From the NCBI GenBank assembly GCA_910592005.1, contig CAJVPP010001997.1:1-16831 (forward strand): a stretch of DNA of 16,831 nt, given 5' to 3'. Below are positions 9,380 through 16,831 of this stretch, piece by piece; the first letter of the stretch is position 1, and every line of letters starts with the position of its first letter. The DNA is from Funneliformis mosseae. Its lineage: Eukaryota; Glomeromycota; Glomeromycetes; Glomerales; Glomeraceae. The notes below the pieces were generated by a model. That model did not search any database. It was not told the DNA's origin and saw only the letters and a program-made list of their open reading frames with translations. Made by a program: the position numbers and the translations under genes.

Positions 9380-10143
9380 TTGTACTGAGAATAAACTCAT
9401 CTATAGTATTGTTACCACTGTTTATAAGTGATGTATCAATATTAATAATTGTTGTTCTTTTGCATTTTTTACATTGTGAATAATCGGTAATTTCAATATG
9501 ATGGTTGTTGTTAACAAATATCTACATCCATTGTAAGTTATTTTGCAATATTTACACCATTTGAGACAATCAGTTACGTGTTTCATGGAATTTTCACAAT
9601 TTCTACAATAACCATAACTTTCCCACCACGGTGAATAAAGAATTGGAACAAGTATTTTAGTTAAAGTCGTCCAGAAGAAATTTTATAACAATCTGAACAT
9701 ATTTTAAAGTAATTTGAATTATAAACTAACTCTTCACATAATTTACAATCCTTATTATTTCAAATATTTTTAAATTCATTTCCCACATAACCCTATAATT
9801 GCTATGTTGTATTTGATTGAAATAAACAATATCTGAGCAAGTTTCACACCATTCTTGAATGTATTGTGTACAATAATCCGTATTCCTAGCTTCATGTTTA
9901 TTACAATAAGTTTCATTTGTAACTATAAGTAGATCCAAATACGTATTATTTTCAGTTATGCAACTAATATACTTAGATAAGCAATTTTTATAATATTCTT
10001 GTTTAATTAAAAGTGTCAAAGAGTATTCATTTCCAATGACATTTATCAACGGATTTAAAAGGAATAAACATAATTGGTATAGGATTGGATTTTAATTTTG
10101 GAGTTGGATCAAAATCATCATAATTTGTAAGAGTAAGTTCCAT
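9380..10143 (-). other. N-terminal Cys-rich region of the kinase relic
   Basis: In three or more frames the minus strand gives a series of CxxC-like pairs: CKLCEEL, CSDCYKISSG, CRNCENSMKHVTDCLKWCKY, and CKKCKR. A PWWES motif precedes the third. Paired Cys at this spacing suggests small zinc-ribbon-like knuckles, which in this fungal family precede the kinase domain. Their role is unknown. The pieces are split by frameshifts near 10030, 9755, 9668 and 9500, so none can form a continuous protein here. Confidence 0.75.
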
Positions 10144-10186
10144 ATTTTAAGAAAATTTAATAAAAAATAATGTCTGGATTTGACAT

Positions 10187-10195
10187 TTTATATAT
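10187..10195 (-). promoter_or_regulatory. TATA-box-like element upstream of kinase relic
   Basis: Minus-strand TATATAAAA lies 44-52 nt before the ATG of the kinase relic, a plausible position for a short fungal 5' leader. In DNA this AT-rich such words are common, so the call rests on position only. Confidence 0.25.
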
Positions 10196-10384
10196 TAATT
10201 AATGTTACACATCATTTCCGACTCGAAAACTTGCATGAAACATTTTTTTTTTATCAATATTACTAAACAAGAAACTTTAAATTTGTTTTATGCACATATG
10301 ATACGCCGCTTATATATCATGAATAAATTTTAGTAAAGGAAGCCACGATAACAGAATCTTGGTCAAATTATATGGAACTAGTGC

Positions 10385-10860
10385 TCCGTAATGGTCAGGT
10401 CGGATCTGGTCGGGTTTAACGCATATTAGAACTCGAACTCGTTAATAATTACAGAACCGAATTCAAGGGTAATATTAATGCCGAAAATAAAAAAAATTGT
10501 CAAAAATTATTTTTTTTACATCTTTTTCTACCAAATATCAGATCGGTTCCATCAGAAAAAACTACACTAAAAAAATGTATTAGTTAATGTTTAATAATCG
10601 ATAATTTTTTGGTACTCGATAGGTTTATTTATTATTTATTGTTACAAATTAAGTCACATAACGTAAAAGCAAAAAAAAGTCAATTGATATTAATCAGATC
10701 TCCTGATCATCCGGGTCCAAGCAAAAACGTGACCCTGACCCGACGTGATTTTTTTTTGAATTAGGACTCGACTCGTGTTATAAAAATGATAGTCCCGACT
10801 CGAAAAAAATTCGTTACGGGTTGGATCGGTGATGATGAGCCAGTGAGTTGTTTCATAGTT
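10385..10860. repeat. GC-rich repeat relic with tcggg/cccga words
   Basis: Two GC-richer patches flank an AT-rich middle. The first (10391-10440) holds ggtcaggtcggatctggtcg and aactcgaactcg. The second (about 10700-10850) holds gtgaccctgacccgacgtg, gactcgactcg, cccgactcg and acgggttggatcgg. The words gtcggg and cccgac are inverse to each other. This looks like the subterminal tandem or inverted motifs of a non-autonomous DNA element. No coding sequence or target duplication could be established. Confidence 0.4.
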
Positions 10861-12830
10861 GTTCTAAAGCTCTCATCAGTATATTGCGTGATGTAATTTA
10901 TTTTGCAAACGATAAATAATAATACGTTACTTACATTTTTTTAAAAAAAATAGCTCCAAGTTTTTCCAGTTCGAATTGTTGTTACATGACCGAGTTTTCA
11001 TATATTAAGTATAGTTTATCACGTTTTTGTTTATCAAAGTATTATTAGCGCTTCAAAATCGTGAAATAGTTTCTAAATCATATATGGAACAGTTTGTAAT
11101 CATACTTGTAAAGGCTATTATACTGCATATCTTTTCTAAAGTTTTCCAAAATGTCCTTTTATCGAATAATACTAACGAAATAAATACTTAACCATCATCG
11201 TTAACGTTAAAGGATTTAGGATCCGGTTAATAAAAATAAAATAAAGAAATAAAGAAATAAAAGATATGATAATAGAGAAGAATTTATCCTAGAAAACATA
11301 AGATCTTTACAAAAAGGCTGTTTTTAAGCATAATTTAATTTTTTTTTTGAGTAAATTAAAACGATGACTTACCCTACAAAAAGGACGCCATAAATGTTAT
11401 ATGTATCGTTACCGGACGCTCTTTATTTTCATGGGTTTCATATTTGAAAAATCAACACATGTAAGCAATTCCTAAGATACAATAAGATACAAATAGAACT
11501 TATCGTTTTGTTGGTATTCACCGTCACAAATTTCCATCTTTGGGTATAAAGTACGGAGTTGACGGGAGTCAATTCATAAATATATTCAACATGAGACCAA
11601 ATCCTTAGTTAAAATCCCTTTTTAGTCTGCAACAGTTGACCTTTTGATCCCCATTACGCAAAAAACCTATTGTTTTAAACATTGATCATCATTTTAATAT
11701 ACGACCATTTGTTAAGATTCTCTATTTCATATGCTTGATATTTCACACATTTTCTCAAACGTTAGATTAATTTAAACATGTACTGCGCATCCCAATTACT
11801 ACAAAAATTTGGTTTCGGGAATTGCTGCGAGTTGAATAAGTATTCAAAAAAAGAAGACCTAGTCAAGAAATTTTAATTTATTTCTTTTTAGCAGCTGGGC
11901 GATTAATTATCTTCGCTAAATAGTTATTTCAAAATTTTTTTTTTTATTCAATTCTTTTTTTAAATTAAAAAAAAAAATATAATATAAAAAACTTTAAATT
12001 ATACGTTTTTAAAACAATTTCTTTTGAAATATTGTTTGAAAATAGTATATATCACTTTCAATTTAATTGGTATTTGCATTTTATATTGATCTAATATTCG
12101 AGGATTCGTAAAAGCTCGTTATTGTTAACAGCCTCCCTTGAGATGGGTGGAACCTCAACTCCGAAATGTTTGCGCTTTTTTTTTACTTTCATAAAAACAT
12201 TCGCTTTCTATATCAGTTATAATGACTCAATTTAATAAAGTAAAACATTTTATCTGAAGCCCCTTGTTCAATATTCTTGATTTACAGTATATCAAAATAT
12301 AAGGAGAATTCAAATGATGAGGGGCTTAATTAAAGTAGATAAAGAAGAAGAATTGACCACATGCCTTTTGTTTATAATTTGAGATATTTTTATTTTCAAA
12401 TTAAATCAAAACTATTTTAACATATGTTTATTATTAATTTTTGTATGGAACTAAACCGCCCCGTTATTTTTATTTTTGTTTTTGTTTTTAATTTTTTTAC
12501 GTTCAAAAAAAATAAAAAAGATCACAATCTAAAGGAGGCGGACGAATCATCAACGTTTTAGAATAAGGCTTAAAAGGTTTCTTTGTTATGAAACCCATTA
12601 AATTTATTATTGGTAGCAATTTTTTTTTTTACTAATTATTCTTAAAGTCAATGATGTTGCTTTAAATTTCTGATTCTAAAAAGAAAATTTGAATTTTTGA
12701 TTGGACGAACCATCACATGATGCTAATCTTAAATTTGTTGACTAATTTAAAATTAAAGTAATTTATTTGACCGAAATAAGGATATTATGTCCGTTCCCTA
12801 ACTTTTATGATAAGAATTGGTAGGTGTATT
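10861..12830. other. AT-rich intergenic DNA
   Basis: I find no supportable gene. Notable points are simple A-rich motifs (aaataaag repeated near 11240-11265), a doubled aagatacaa (about 11473-11492), and an 8-bp inverted pair aagcccct (12257-12264) / aggggctt (12320-12327). A GC-richer patch at about 12129-12175 ends in a T run, but matches no RNA gene that I recognise. Confidence 0.45.
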
Positions 12831-12831
12831 T

Positions 12832-12969
12832 AAAATTCATTTTGTTCCTTTGATGACATAACAGCAATAGGTATTTACTGTCCGGGTGAAGCCTCATGTG
12901 TGATTTTATTGAAACCTGATATTTCTCGTTTCGGTATATTTATGAAAAATTATGGTTATTTGATCTTAT
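12832..12969 (+). other. 45-codon open stretch, doubtful exon relic
   Basis: The stop-to-stop frame reads NSFCSFDDITAIGIYCPGEA then SCVILLKPDISRFGIF and ends at TAA 12967-12969. The central 90 nt are GC-richer than the flanks. There is no ATG at the start and no clear splice site. I recognise no family. It may be a fragment of an old gene or chance. Confidence 0.2.
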
Positions 12970-13490
12970 AATATTAGAAATTCTCAAATTGTATCCGAAT
13001 AGAAAGAAGTTATTTCATACTTTTGAGATAATGGAATGCAAGCCGGACTAGAATGTAATCTAATTTTTTCTATCCAAATATGGATCTTATTTATAAAATA
13101 ATTGCTAATTGCTGATGAAAAGGAATTTATTCTTTTTTTTTTTAAAAAAAAAATGTGGTAGTTACCACTTTGTTAAATTATATTAACTCGATCGTGTGTT
13201 AATTTTCATAATTATAAACAAAAAAAAAAAAGATATTGATGCATAGAATTACTCATTGATTAAAAAAGCTTAAACAAATTAAGTAATTAATTTCTTTGTG
13301 TATAATATCAATATGATTATTCTTAACAAAAACGTAAGAACTAAAATAATCCCATTTCTTTCACTATAATTAAAATCAATGTAAATTAATTTTGAAATCT
13401 TAAAAAAATTTTGAAAAAGAATTCTTTGTTATTTGCTATAGATCATCGGATACGTTCAACGGATTCGATGAAATTTAAAATTTAAAAAAA
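12970..13490. other. AT-rich intergenic DNA
   Basis: Poly-A/T-rich with several long homopolymer runs (for example at about 13130-13153 and 13220-13232). I see nothing coding and no repeat or RNA structure I would defend. Confidence 0.45.
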
Positions 13491-13495
13491 AGGAA

Positions 13496-13664
13496 ACAAA
13501 ATTCATATGTTGTTTATGAAACGATATATATTATAATTGACATTGATAATTTGGATAAAGACTATTCAACTGATTTTGAAGTCACGGTAAGTTCGGTTAA
13601 GGGATAAACTTGTCTCATGCGAACTCTCCATTTTCAGACGGACGTAATCAATGAAAATTGTTGA
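13496..13664 (+). other. possible two-exon fragment with 51-nt intron
   Basis: A + frame reads NSYVVYETIYIIIDIDNLDK then DYSTDFEVT up to a perfect donor gtaagt (13587). A pyrimidine-rich acceptor attttcag ends at 13637. Splicing keeps the frame into TDVINENC and a TGA at 13662-13664. Donor and acceptor both match consensus and the spacing is normal for these fungi. There is no ATG, no family resemblance, and the frame is also open for a few codons into the intron, so this may be chance. Confidence 0.25.
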
Positions 13665-14600
13665 AAGAGACACATGAGTTCTTTTTCTCAATATGTTGCG
13701 CTCGTTTTACTTTAACGCATGGGGCTAACTGTGTTGTATGTTACGTGTAACGCATAATATAAAGTTTCAAACCCGTATTGATGACGTAAATAATTGCGAA
13801 ATTGAGCAAATTGATGGCGTTAGCTTTCAAAACACACAACAAAGTTTTTGCCATAAAACATCTCATTCGGTACAGCAATGAGCTTACTAACTTTACCTTA
13901 GATTTGCTCTGAAAAAAAATATATTAGAAATCAAAACGAATCTTGATGATTAGAAACTCGCCAATTTTAGACTTACTGAAATACTGTATATCAAGTGAAC
14001 TTGTAGAATCAATCTATGATGTTAATGATTCCATTTTTGCAGATATAATTATGTTACCTAGAAATTTAAAATCCCGATTAATTTTATAGAAGTTATGAAA
14101 AAAAAATTTATTCCAATATATATAATGAATACCGATCGAGAATTAATGATAAATAATGCATATATCGGCTAGTATGAATAGCTAAAAGTTTATCCGTTAA
14201 AGTAATTAATTCTTTTATTTTATAAATAATTTATCTCGGAGATTCTTAATTTGAAAACTAAAGTTTGCACGTGTCCGACGCTGTATATCATGGCACGAAA
14301 TTTCACGTGATATATTTCTGTCTACAGTGTCACATCGTTTTGACGAAAAATCTCTATTATTTACTGTAGCTTTAGTTATCGTGTCAAAATCAAAGACAAA
14401 ATGACGAACGTATAAATATATTAGAAATGATCATTGATAAATTATTCATGCATTTGATTAAAATGCAAGCTAACGAAACGAAGCATTTTGATAAACTTTA
14501 TTGATTTTCAGAAAGCAGCTAACTTTATTTGGTAAGACAAGAAGCGGTTAGATCCATTTTTAAGACTAGATTATTTATGGAGAAAATTACGATAGGAAAA
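13665..14600. other. AT-rich spacer upstream of the CC-LRR gene
   Basis: No gene seen. Two CACGTG E-box palindromes lie 36 bp apart (14268-14273 and 14304-14309). The second is in an imperfect hairpin with 9-bp arms at 14284-14292 (tatatcatg) and 14306-14314 (cgtgatata; 8 of 9 pair). They sit about 450-490 bp before the CC-LRR start codon. A regulatory role is only suggested. Confidence 0.35.
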
Positions 14601-14601
14601 A

Positions 14602-14685
14602 ATTTAAACCGAGGGCTGAGTAAAATTTGCATGAAATAAACACTCATCGACAATTAAAAAGTTTTAACCCGAGGGCTGAGCAAAA
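14602..14685 (+). promoter_or_regulatory. twin ccgagggctgag elements, 60 bp apart
   Basis: The 12-mer ccgagggctgag occurs at 14609-14620 and again at 14669-14680. The match extends to about 23 nt (ttaaaccgagggctgagtaa against ttaacccgagggctgagcaa) while the DNA between is unrelated. Both copies are in the same orientation and end 77-137 nt before the CC-LRR ATG. They are conspicuously GC-rich for this region. They may be paired factor-binding sites or the footprint of a small duplication. Confidence 0.45.
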
Positions 14686-14757
14686 AGAGATTTTTATTGG
14701 TGCAAGAAAAGCAATAAAACTCATTGAAATAACCATCCGAACAATAATCAATCAAAA

Positions 14758-15333
14758 ATGGTTTTAAAGAATAATTTGGAAAAATCCTTAAAAGTCTTGG
14801 AAACGAGAATTAAGGAGTTAGAGCAAAGTAACGAAGGGTTACGTTCACAATTAAAATATTTAGAAGAAAAGGTTAGAGAGCGAGAAGAAGAAACCAAGGC
14901 CAATATTGATAATTTGGAAGAAAAGCTTAGAGAAACCAACGGAAATATTAAAAATTTAGAAGAAAAGGTTAAAGAAGATGCCAAAGCCAAGCAAGTAATT
15001 ATTAATAATTTAGAAGAAAAGATTAGAGTACGAGAAGTATCCAAAGAAAAGCAAGAAATTATTAGTGAATTAGAAAAGAGAATCAGAAATCTTGAATTAA
15101 TTATTTACGATGATACTATTGATAGTTTGACTATTACAGATGCTAAGGATGACATATTGAACACATTAGGCGGATTGCAAAGATATCGAAAATTGACAAA
15201 ATTGGATTGTAGAAATTCTCAAATAACAAGCTTACCAACTTTACCCAACTCCTTAACGGAACTTAATTGCTCTAATTCTCAAATAACTATCCTACCAACC
15301 TTACCCAACTCCTTAAAGATCGAATTCTATTAG
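14758..15333 (+). CDS. coiled-coil protein with two C-terminal LPX leucine-rich repeats
   Basis: This is the only clean uninterrupted gene, 191 residues. The ATG at 14758 is the first in frame after a TGA at 14725. Residues about 5-115 are a charged, heptad-like coiled coil built from repeats of (N/Y)LEEK(V/L/I)R at residues 34, 52, 66 and 84. After a short linker (116-145) come two near-identical 20-residue LRRs, L149-E168 and L169-I188, of the form L(D/N)CxNSQITxLPTLPNSL. The protein ends IEFY after the second repeat. Leu/Cys/Asn/Pro spacing marks short LPX-type LRRs, which usually form longer arrays, so this copy may be truncated. There is no signal peptide or membrane segment, so it is probably cytosolic and perhaps oligomeric. 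Binding partner unknown. An aataaa lies at 15351-15356. The opposite-strand frame at 14748-15044 is its shadow. Reality of the frame: high; function: unknown. Confidence 0.75.
   Translation: MVLKNNLEKSLKVLETRIKELEQSNEGLRSQLKYLEEKVREREEETKANIDNLEEKLRETNGNIKNLEEKVKEDAKAKQVIINNLEEKIRVREVSKEKQEIISELEKRIRNLELIIYDDTIDSLTITDAKDDILNTLGGLQRYRKLTKLDCRNSQITSLPTLPNSLTELNCSNSQITILPTLPNSLKIEFY
15202..15321 (+). repeat. two tandem 60-bp LRR-coding units
   Basis: Units 15202-15261 and 15262-15321 share taattctcaaataac-like and tacccaactccttaa blocks with only a few substitutions. Each encodes one 20-residue LRR. High DNA identity points to recent unit duplication and a capacity to gain or lose repeats. Confidence 0.8.
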
Positions 15334-16150
15334 TATATAAAACAGAAGTAAATAAAATTAAGAATCAACTTTTTCAATTAGAAAATATTTCTTTAATATT
15401 AAATATCTAGAGTTTATTAATACTGTAATAGGTAAAATTTTAAATAGATTTAATTGGTAAATTAGGAAGTTAATTTTATTATCATGTAGATTTTTAAAAA
15501 GATCATTTTGTTTACTTTATTACTATAGATCATTATATAAATCTCTAGATGTCAATTTTATTACCTTTGATAATTATGTAGATTATAAATATCTATTTAG
15601 TTATTTGTAGATCTAGCAATATTATTGACATAGCAATTTTATTATCTATTAAAATAGCAACTTTATTTTCTTTGATATATTTAGTTTAGTTTATTTTATT
15701 AATTATTCAACATGTATAAATATCTTTGTATTTTCTTTTAATATCAGTACTGACGAGATGTTAATCTTTTAAGTACTGAATATATATTATATTAATAAAG
15801 AAGTATAATTAATCAAGTATAAAACTTATCCTTCACAATCTTTTAAAACTGTTATAAATATTCATGATCCTTTTGTATTTATACAATCCCTTTAATTATT
15901 ATTAGTAAACCTATTCTATGATATTATATTGATTCACTATAATAACTTGAAGTCTCTAAAGCATAATCTTTGAAATACTTTTAAGGTATCTTTATATTTA
16001 TTTTATATTTATCTTATATGTAAGAATAATCTTTGATGTTATTGTGAATTCTCATTTGTGATTCCTTAAGTAATTATTTTAGTTTTATTTACTCTTTTAA
16101 GATTTTAATTGAAGCTACAAAACTATATTAATAGCACATATAAGTTGATT
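15334..16150. other. AT-rich DNA with degenerate direct repeats
   Basis: No gene supported. Between about 15466 and 15680 the phrase (a/g)caattttattatctttgata recurs in variant form four times (near 15469, 15550, 15631 and 15656), mixed with gtagattataaatatct-like words. This suggests an old tandem or dispersed repeat. A short inverted pair cagtact / agtactg lies at about 15747-15778. A + frame near 15820-15890 (KTYPSQSFKTVINIHDPF) might be a scrap of the 5' part of the hAT element, but is too short to call. Confidence 0.35.
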
Positions 16151-16284
16151 ACTAGAAAATTAGATTCTAGGAATTTTTTAACAAAATTGAGATTTTTATT
16201 GCATTTTAATTTTTGATGTTATAGATTAAAATGCATTAAGCTCTTAATTTTAGTTAAAAACTTTTTGGAATCTGATTTTCCTAG
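16151..16284. repeat. 134-bp imperfect foldback palindrome
   Basis: The arm at 16152-16210 (begins ctagaaaattagattctag, ends attgcattttaat) pairs with 16225-16284 (begins attaaaatgcattaag, ends tctgattttcctag) around a 14-nt loop. Roughly three quarters of the bases pair, best at both ends. This shape fits a MITE or foldback element. It lies directly upstream of the hAT relic but its arms need not belong to it. Confidence 0.6.
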
Positions 16285-16350
16285 AAATACTCCTATATAT
16301 CCTATTTAAATATTATAGCATATTAGGTGATAATTAAATTTAAATCATAT

Positions 16351-16831
16351 GAATTACTTCTTAGTATAGAAGAACTGCCATATCTATATAATGTAATTAA
16401 AATCTAAGAACATTTAGCTAATTTGTTTGATGAATGAATAATTAATTCAAAATTACAGCTATAGTAACTGATAATAATTTCAATATAAAGAAAGCATAAA
16501 TATTGATAAAAGAATTTCTTATGCTATACATACATTTCAACTAAGTATTAAAAAAGGATTAAATATAACAAAAGTATTAATTAACAAATGTAAATGTCTT
16601 ATTGCTTTTTTAGCAAATAATAATAAAAAAATAACAATTAAGAGAATTATAAATTTATTTATATCAGCAGCAGCAATTACAAAAAGATGAGAAAAAGAAA
16701 AAAAGAACTTATTTTTCTTAATATAGTAAAAGCCAATAATACTCACTAGAATTTAATATTATATTATTTTTTTTGATATTATATCTTTGATTCAGAACTT
16801 CCTTTTAAATCTTTACTAAATTACCAAAATA
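16351..16831 (+). pseudogene. hAT-family transposase relic (RNase H-like core)
   Basis: Consecutive frames read ELLLSIEELPYLYNVIKI, a TAA, then EHLANLFDE and a TGA where hAT transposases have Trp. After a frameshift comes AIVTDNNFNIKKA, and after another ISYAIHTFQLSIKKGLNITK (16514 onward) then VLINKCKCLIAFLANN, ending at TGA 16688-16690. A further frame continues with QQQQLQKDEKK, ELIFLNIVKANNTH and a TAG at 16747-16749, where the family has an N-T-R-W-N motif. The TDN, H-T-(L/F)-Q-L and (R)WN region order is that of the hAT catalytic domain. Domain order is in register with the family, so only small lesions have accumulated: at least four stops and three frameshifts. The C-terminal dimerisation part would lie past the window end. 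The minus-strand frame at 16537-16746 is a shadow. Confidence 0.82.

Larger units (their letters stand above)
7390..10143 (-). pseudogene. Cys-rich tyrosine-kinase-like protein kinase, pseudogene
   Basis: Read right to left, an ATG at 10143-10141 (MELTLTNYDDFDPTPK) opens a Cys-rich N-terminal region. A kinase domain follows (Gly loop 9211-9222, lysine 9112-9114, HRD 8681-8689, DFG 8609-8617, APE 8537-8545), then a Ser/Asn-rich tail ending at TGA 7390-7392. Exon-like blocks are 9067-10143, about 8797-8990, 8097-8720, 7958-8000, 7784-7870 and 7390-7576. GT-AG introns at 8721-8796, 8001-8096, 7871-7957 and 7577-7783 splice in frame or nearly so. Disruptions include stops at 10027-10029, 9223-9225 (in the Gly loop), 9145-9147, 8831-8833, 8603-8605 (after DFGL) and 7978-7980. 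Frameshifts lie near 9755, 9668, 9500, 9245 and 8340, and there is an 11-bp duplication. The family is abundant in Rhizophagus, and retained introns mean DNA-level duplication, not retrocopying. The single uninterrupted stretch at 9726-10049 has no ATG (it would need TTG) and is only part of the relic. Confidence 0.9.

Noticed and set aside
9726..10049. 107-residue minus-strand ORF as a gene of its own
   Set aside because: It has no ATG at its start (would need TTG) and is only the longest unbroken piece of the kinase relic's Cys-rich N-terminal exon.
12129..12182. GC-richer patch ending in a T run, considered as a pol III RNA gene
   Set aside because: No A/B boxes and no fold or sequence matching a small nuclear RNA or tRNA that I know.
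12257..12327. Inverted pair aagcccct / aggggctt as a terminator
   Set aside because: Arms are 55 nt apart with poor inner pairing and no gene ends nearby.
14748..15044. 98-residue minus-strand ORF
   Set aside because: Antisense of the coiled-coil repeats; its Ser/Leu/Lys/Phe bias is what the back of LEEK-coding DNA gives.
16537..16746. 69-residue minus-strand ORF
   Set aside because: Opposite the hAT relic, whose + strand motifs are clear.
1..16831. CRISPR array, prokaryotic operon or phage region
   Set aside because: No regularly spaced direct repeats, no Shine-Dalgarno-led gene runs; introns and fungal families show eukaryotic nuclear DNA.

Overview
This is about 17 kb of very AT-rich (roughly 75% A+T by eye) nuclear DNA from a eukaryote. 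It most resembles an arbuscular mycorrhizal fungus of the Rhizophagus/Glomeromycotina type. The reasons are short GT-AG introns (about 50-210 nt), long gene-poor AT-rich spacers, a decayed member of the expanded Cys-rich tyrosine-kinase-like family of these fungi, and a decayed hAT transposase. The species assignment is inference from family resemblance, not a database match.

Layout. 1-1080: nothing supported beyond a small palindrome. 1085-3744: a scatter of unusually GC-rich, stop-poor islands, several with splice-like edges, read here as an eroded or unpredicted multi-exon gene of unknown function, mostly on +. A foldback lies at 2628-2800. 3745-5981: mostly empty AT-rich DNA with small foldbacks and a tRNA-like palindrome. 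5982-6505: a Gln/Pro-rich reading frame on +, broken by one frameshift next to its ATG. 6506-7389: spacer with a nested hairpin. 7390-10143, minus strand: a protein kinase pseudogene with at least six exon-like blocks. Its Cys-rich N-terminus, Gly-rich loop, VAIK lysine, HRD, DFG, APE and Ser/Asn-rich tail are all readable, but it carries many stops and frameshifts. 10144-14600: long spacer with a GC-rich repeat relic (10385-10860) and two doubtful exon-like stretches. 14758-15333: the best intact gene, a 191-residue coiled-coil protein ending in two 20-residue LPX-type leucine-rich repeats. It is preceded by a duplicated 12-bp element. 15334-16831: AT-rich DNA with degenerate direct repeats, a foldback of about 134 bp, and a + strand hAT transposase relic running off the end.

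There is no operon logic. The window is a graveyard of expanded gene families and transposons in which one small CC-LRR gene, and possibly the Q-rich gene, are the only candidates for live genes. The most novel item is the CC-LRR gene with its twin upstream element. The best-supported reading of the rest is a detailed record of pseudogene decay.
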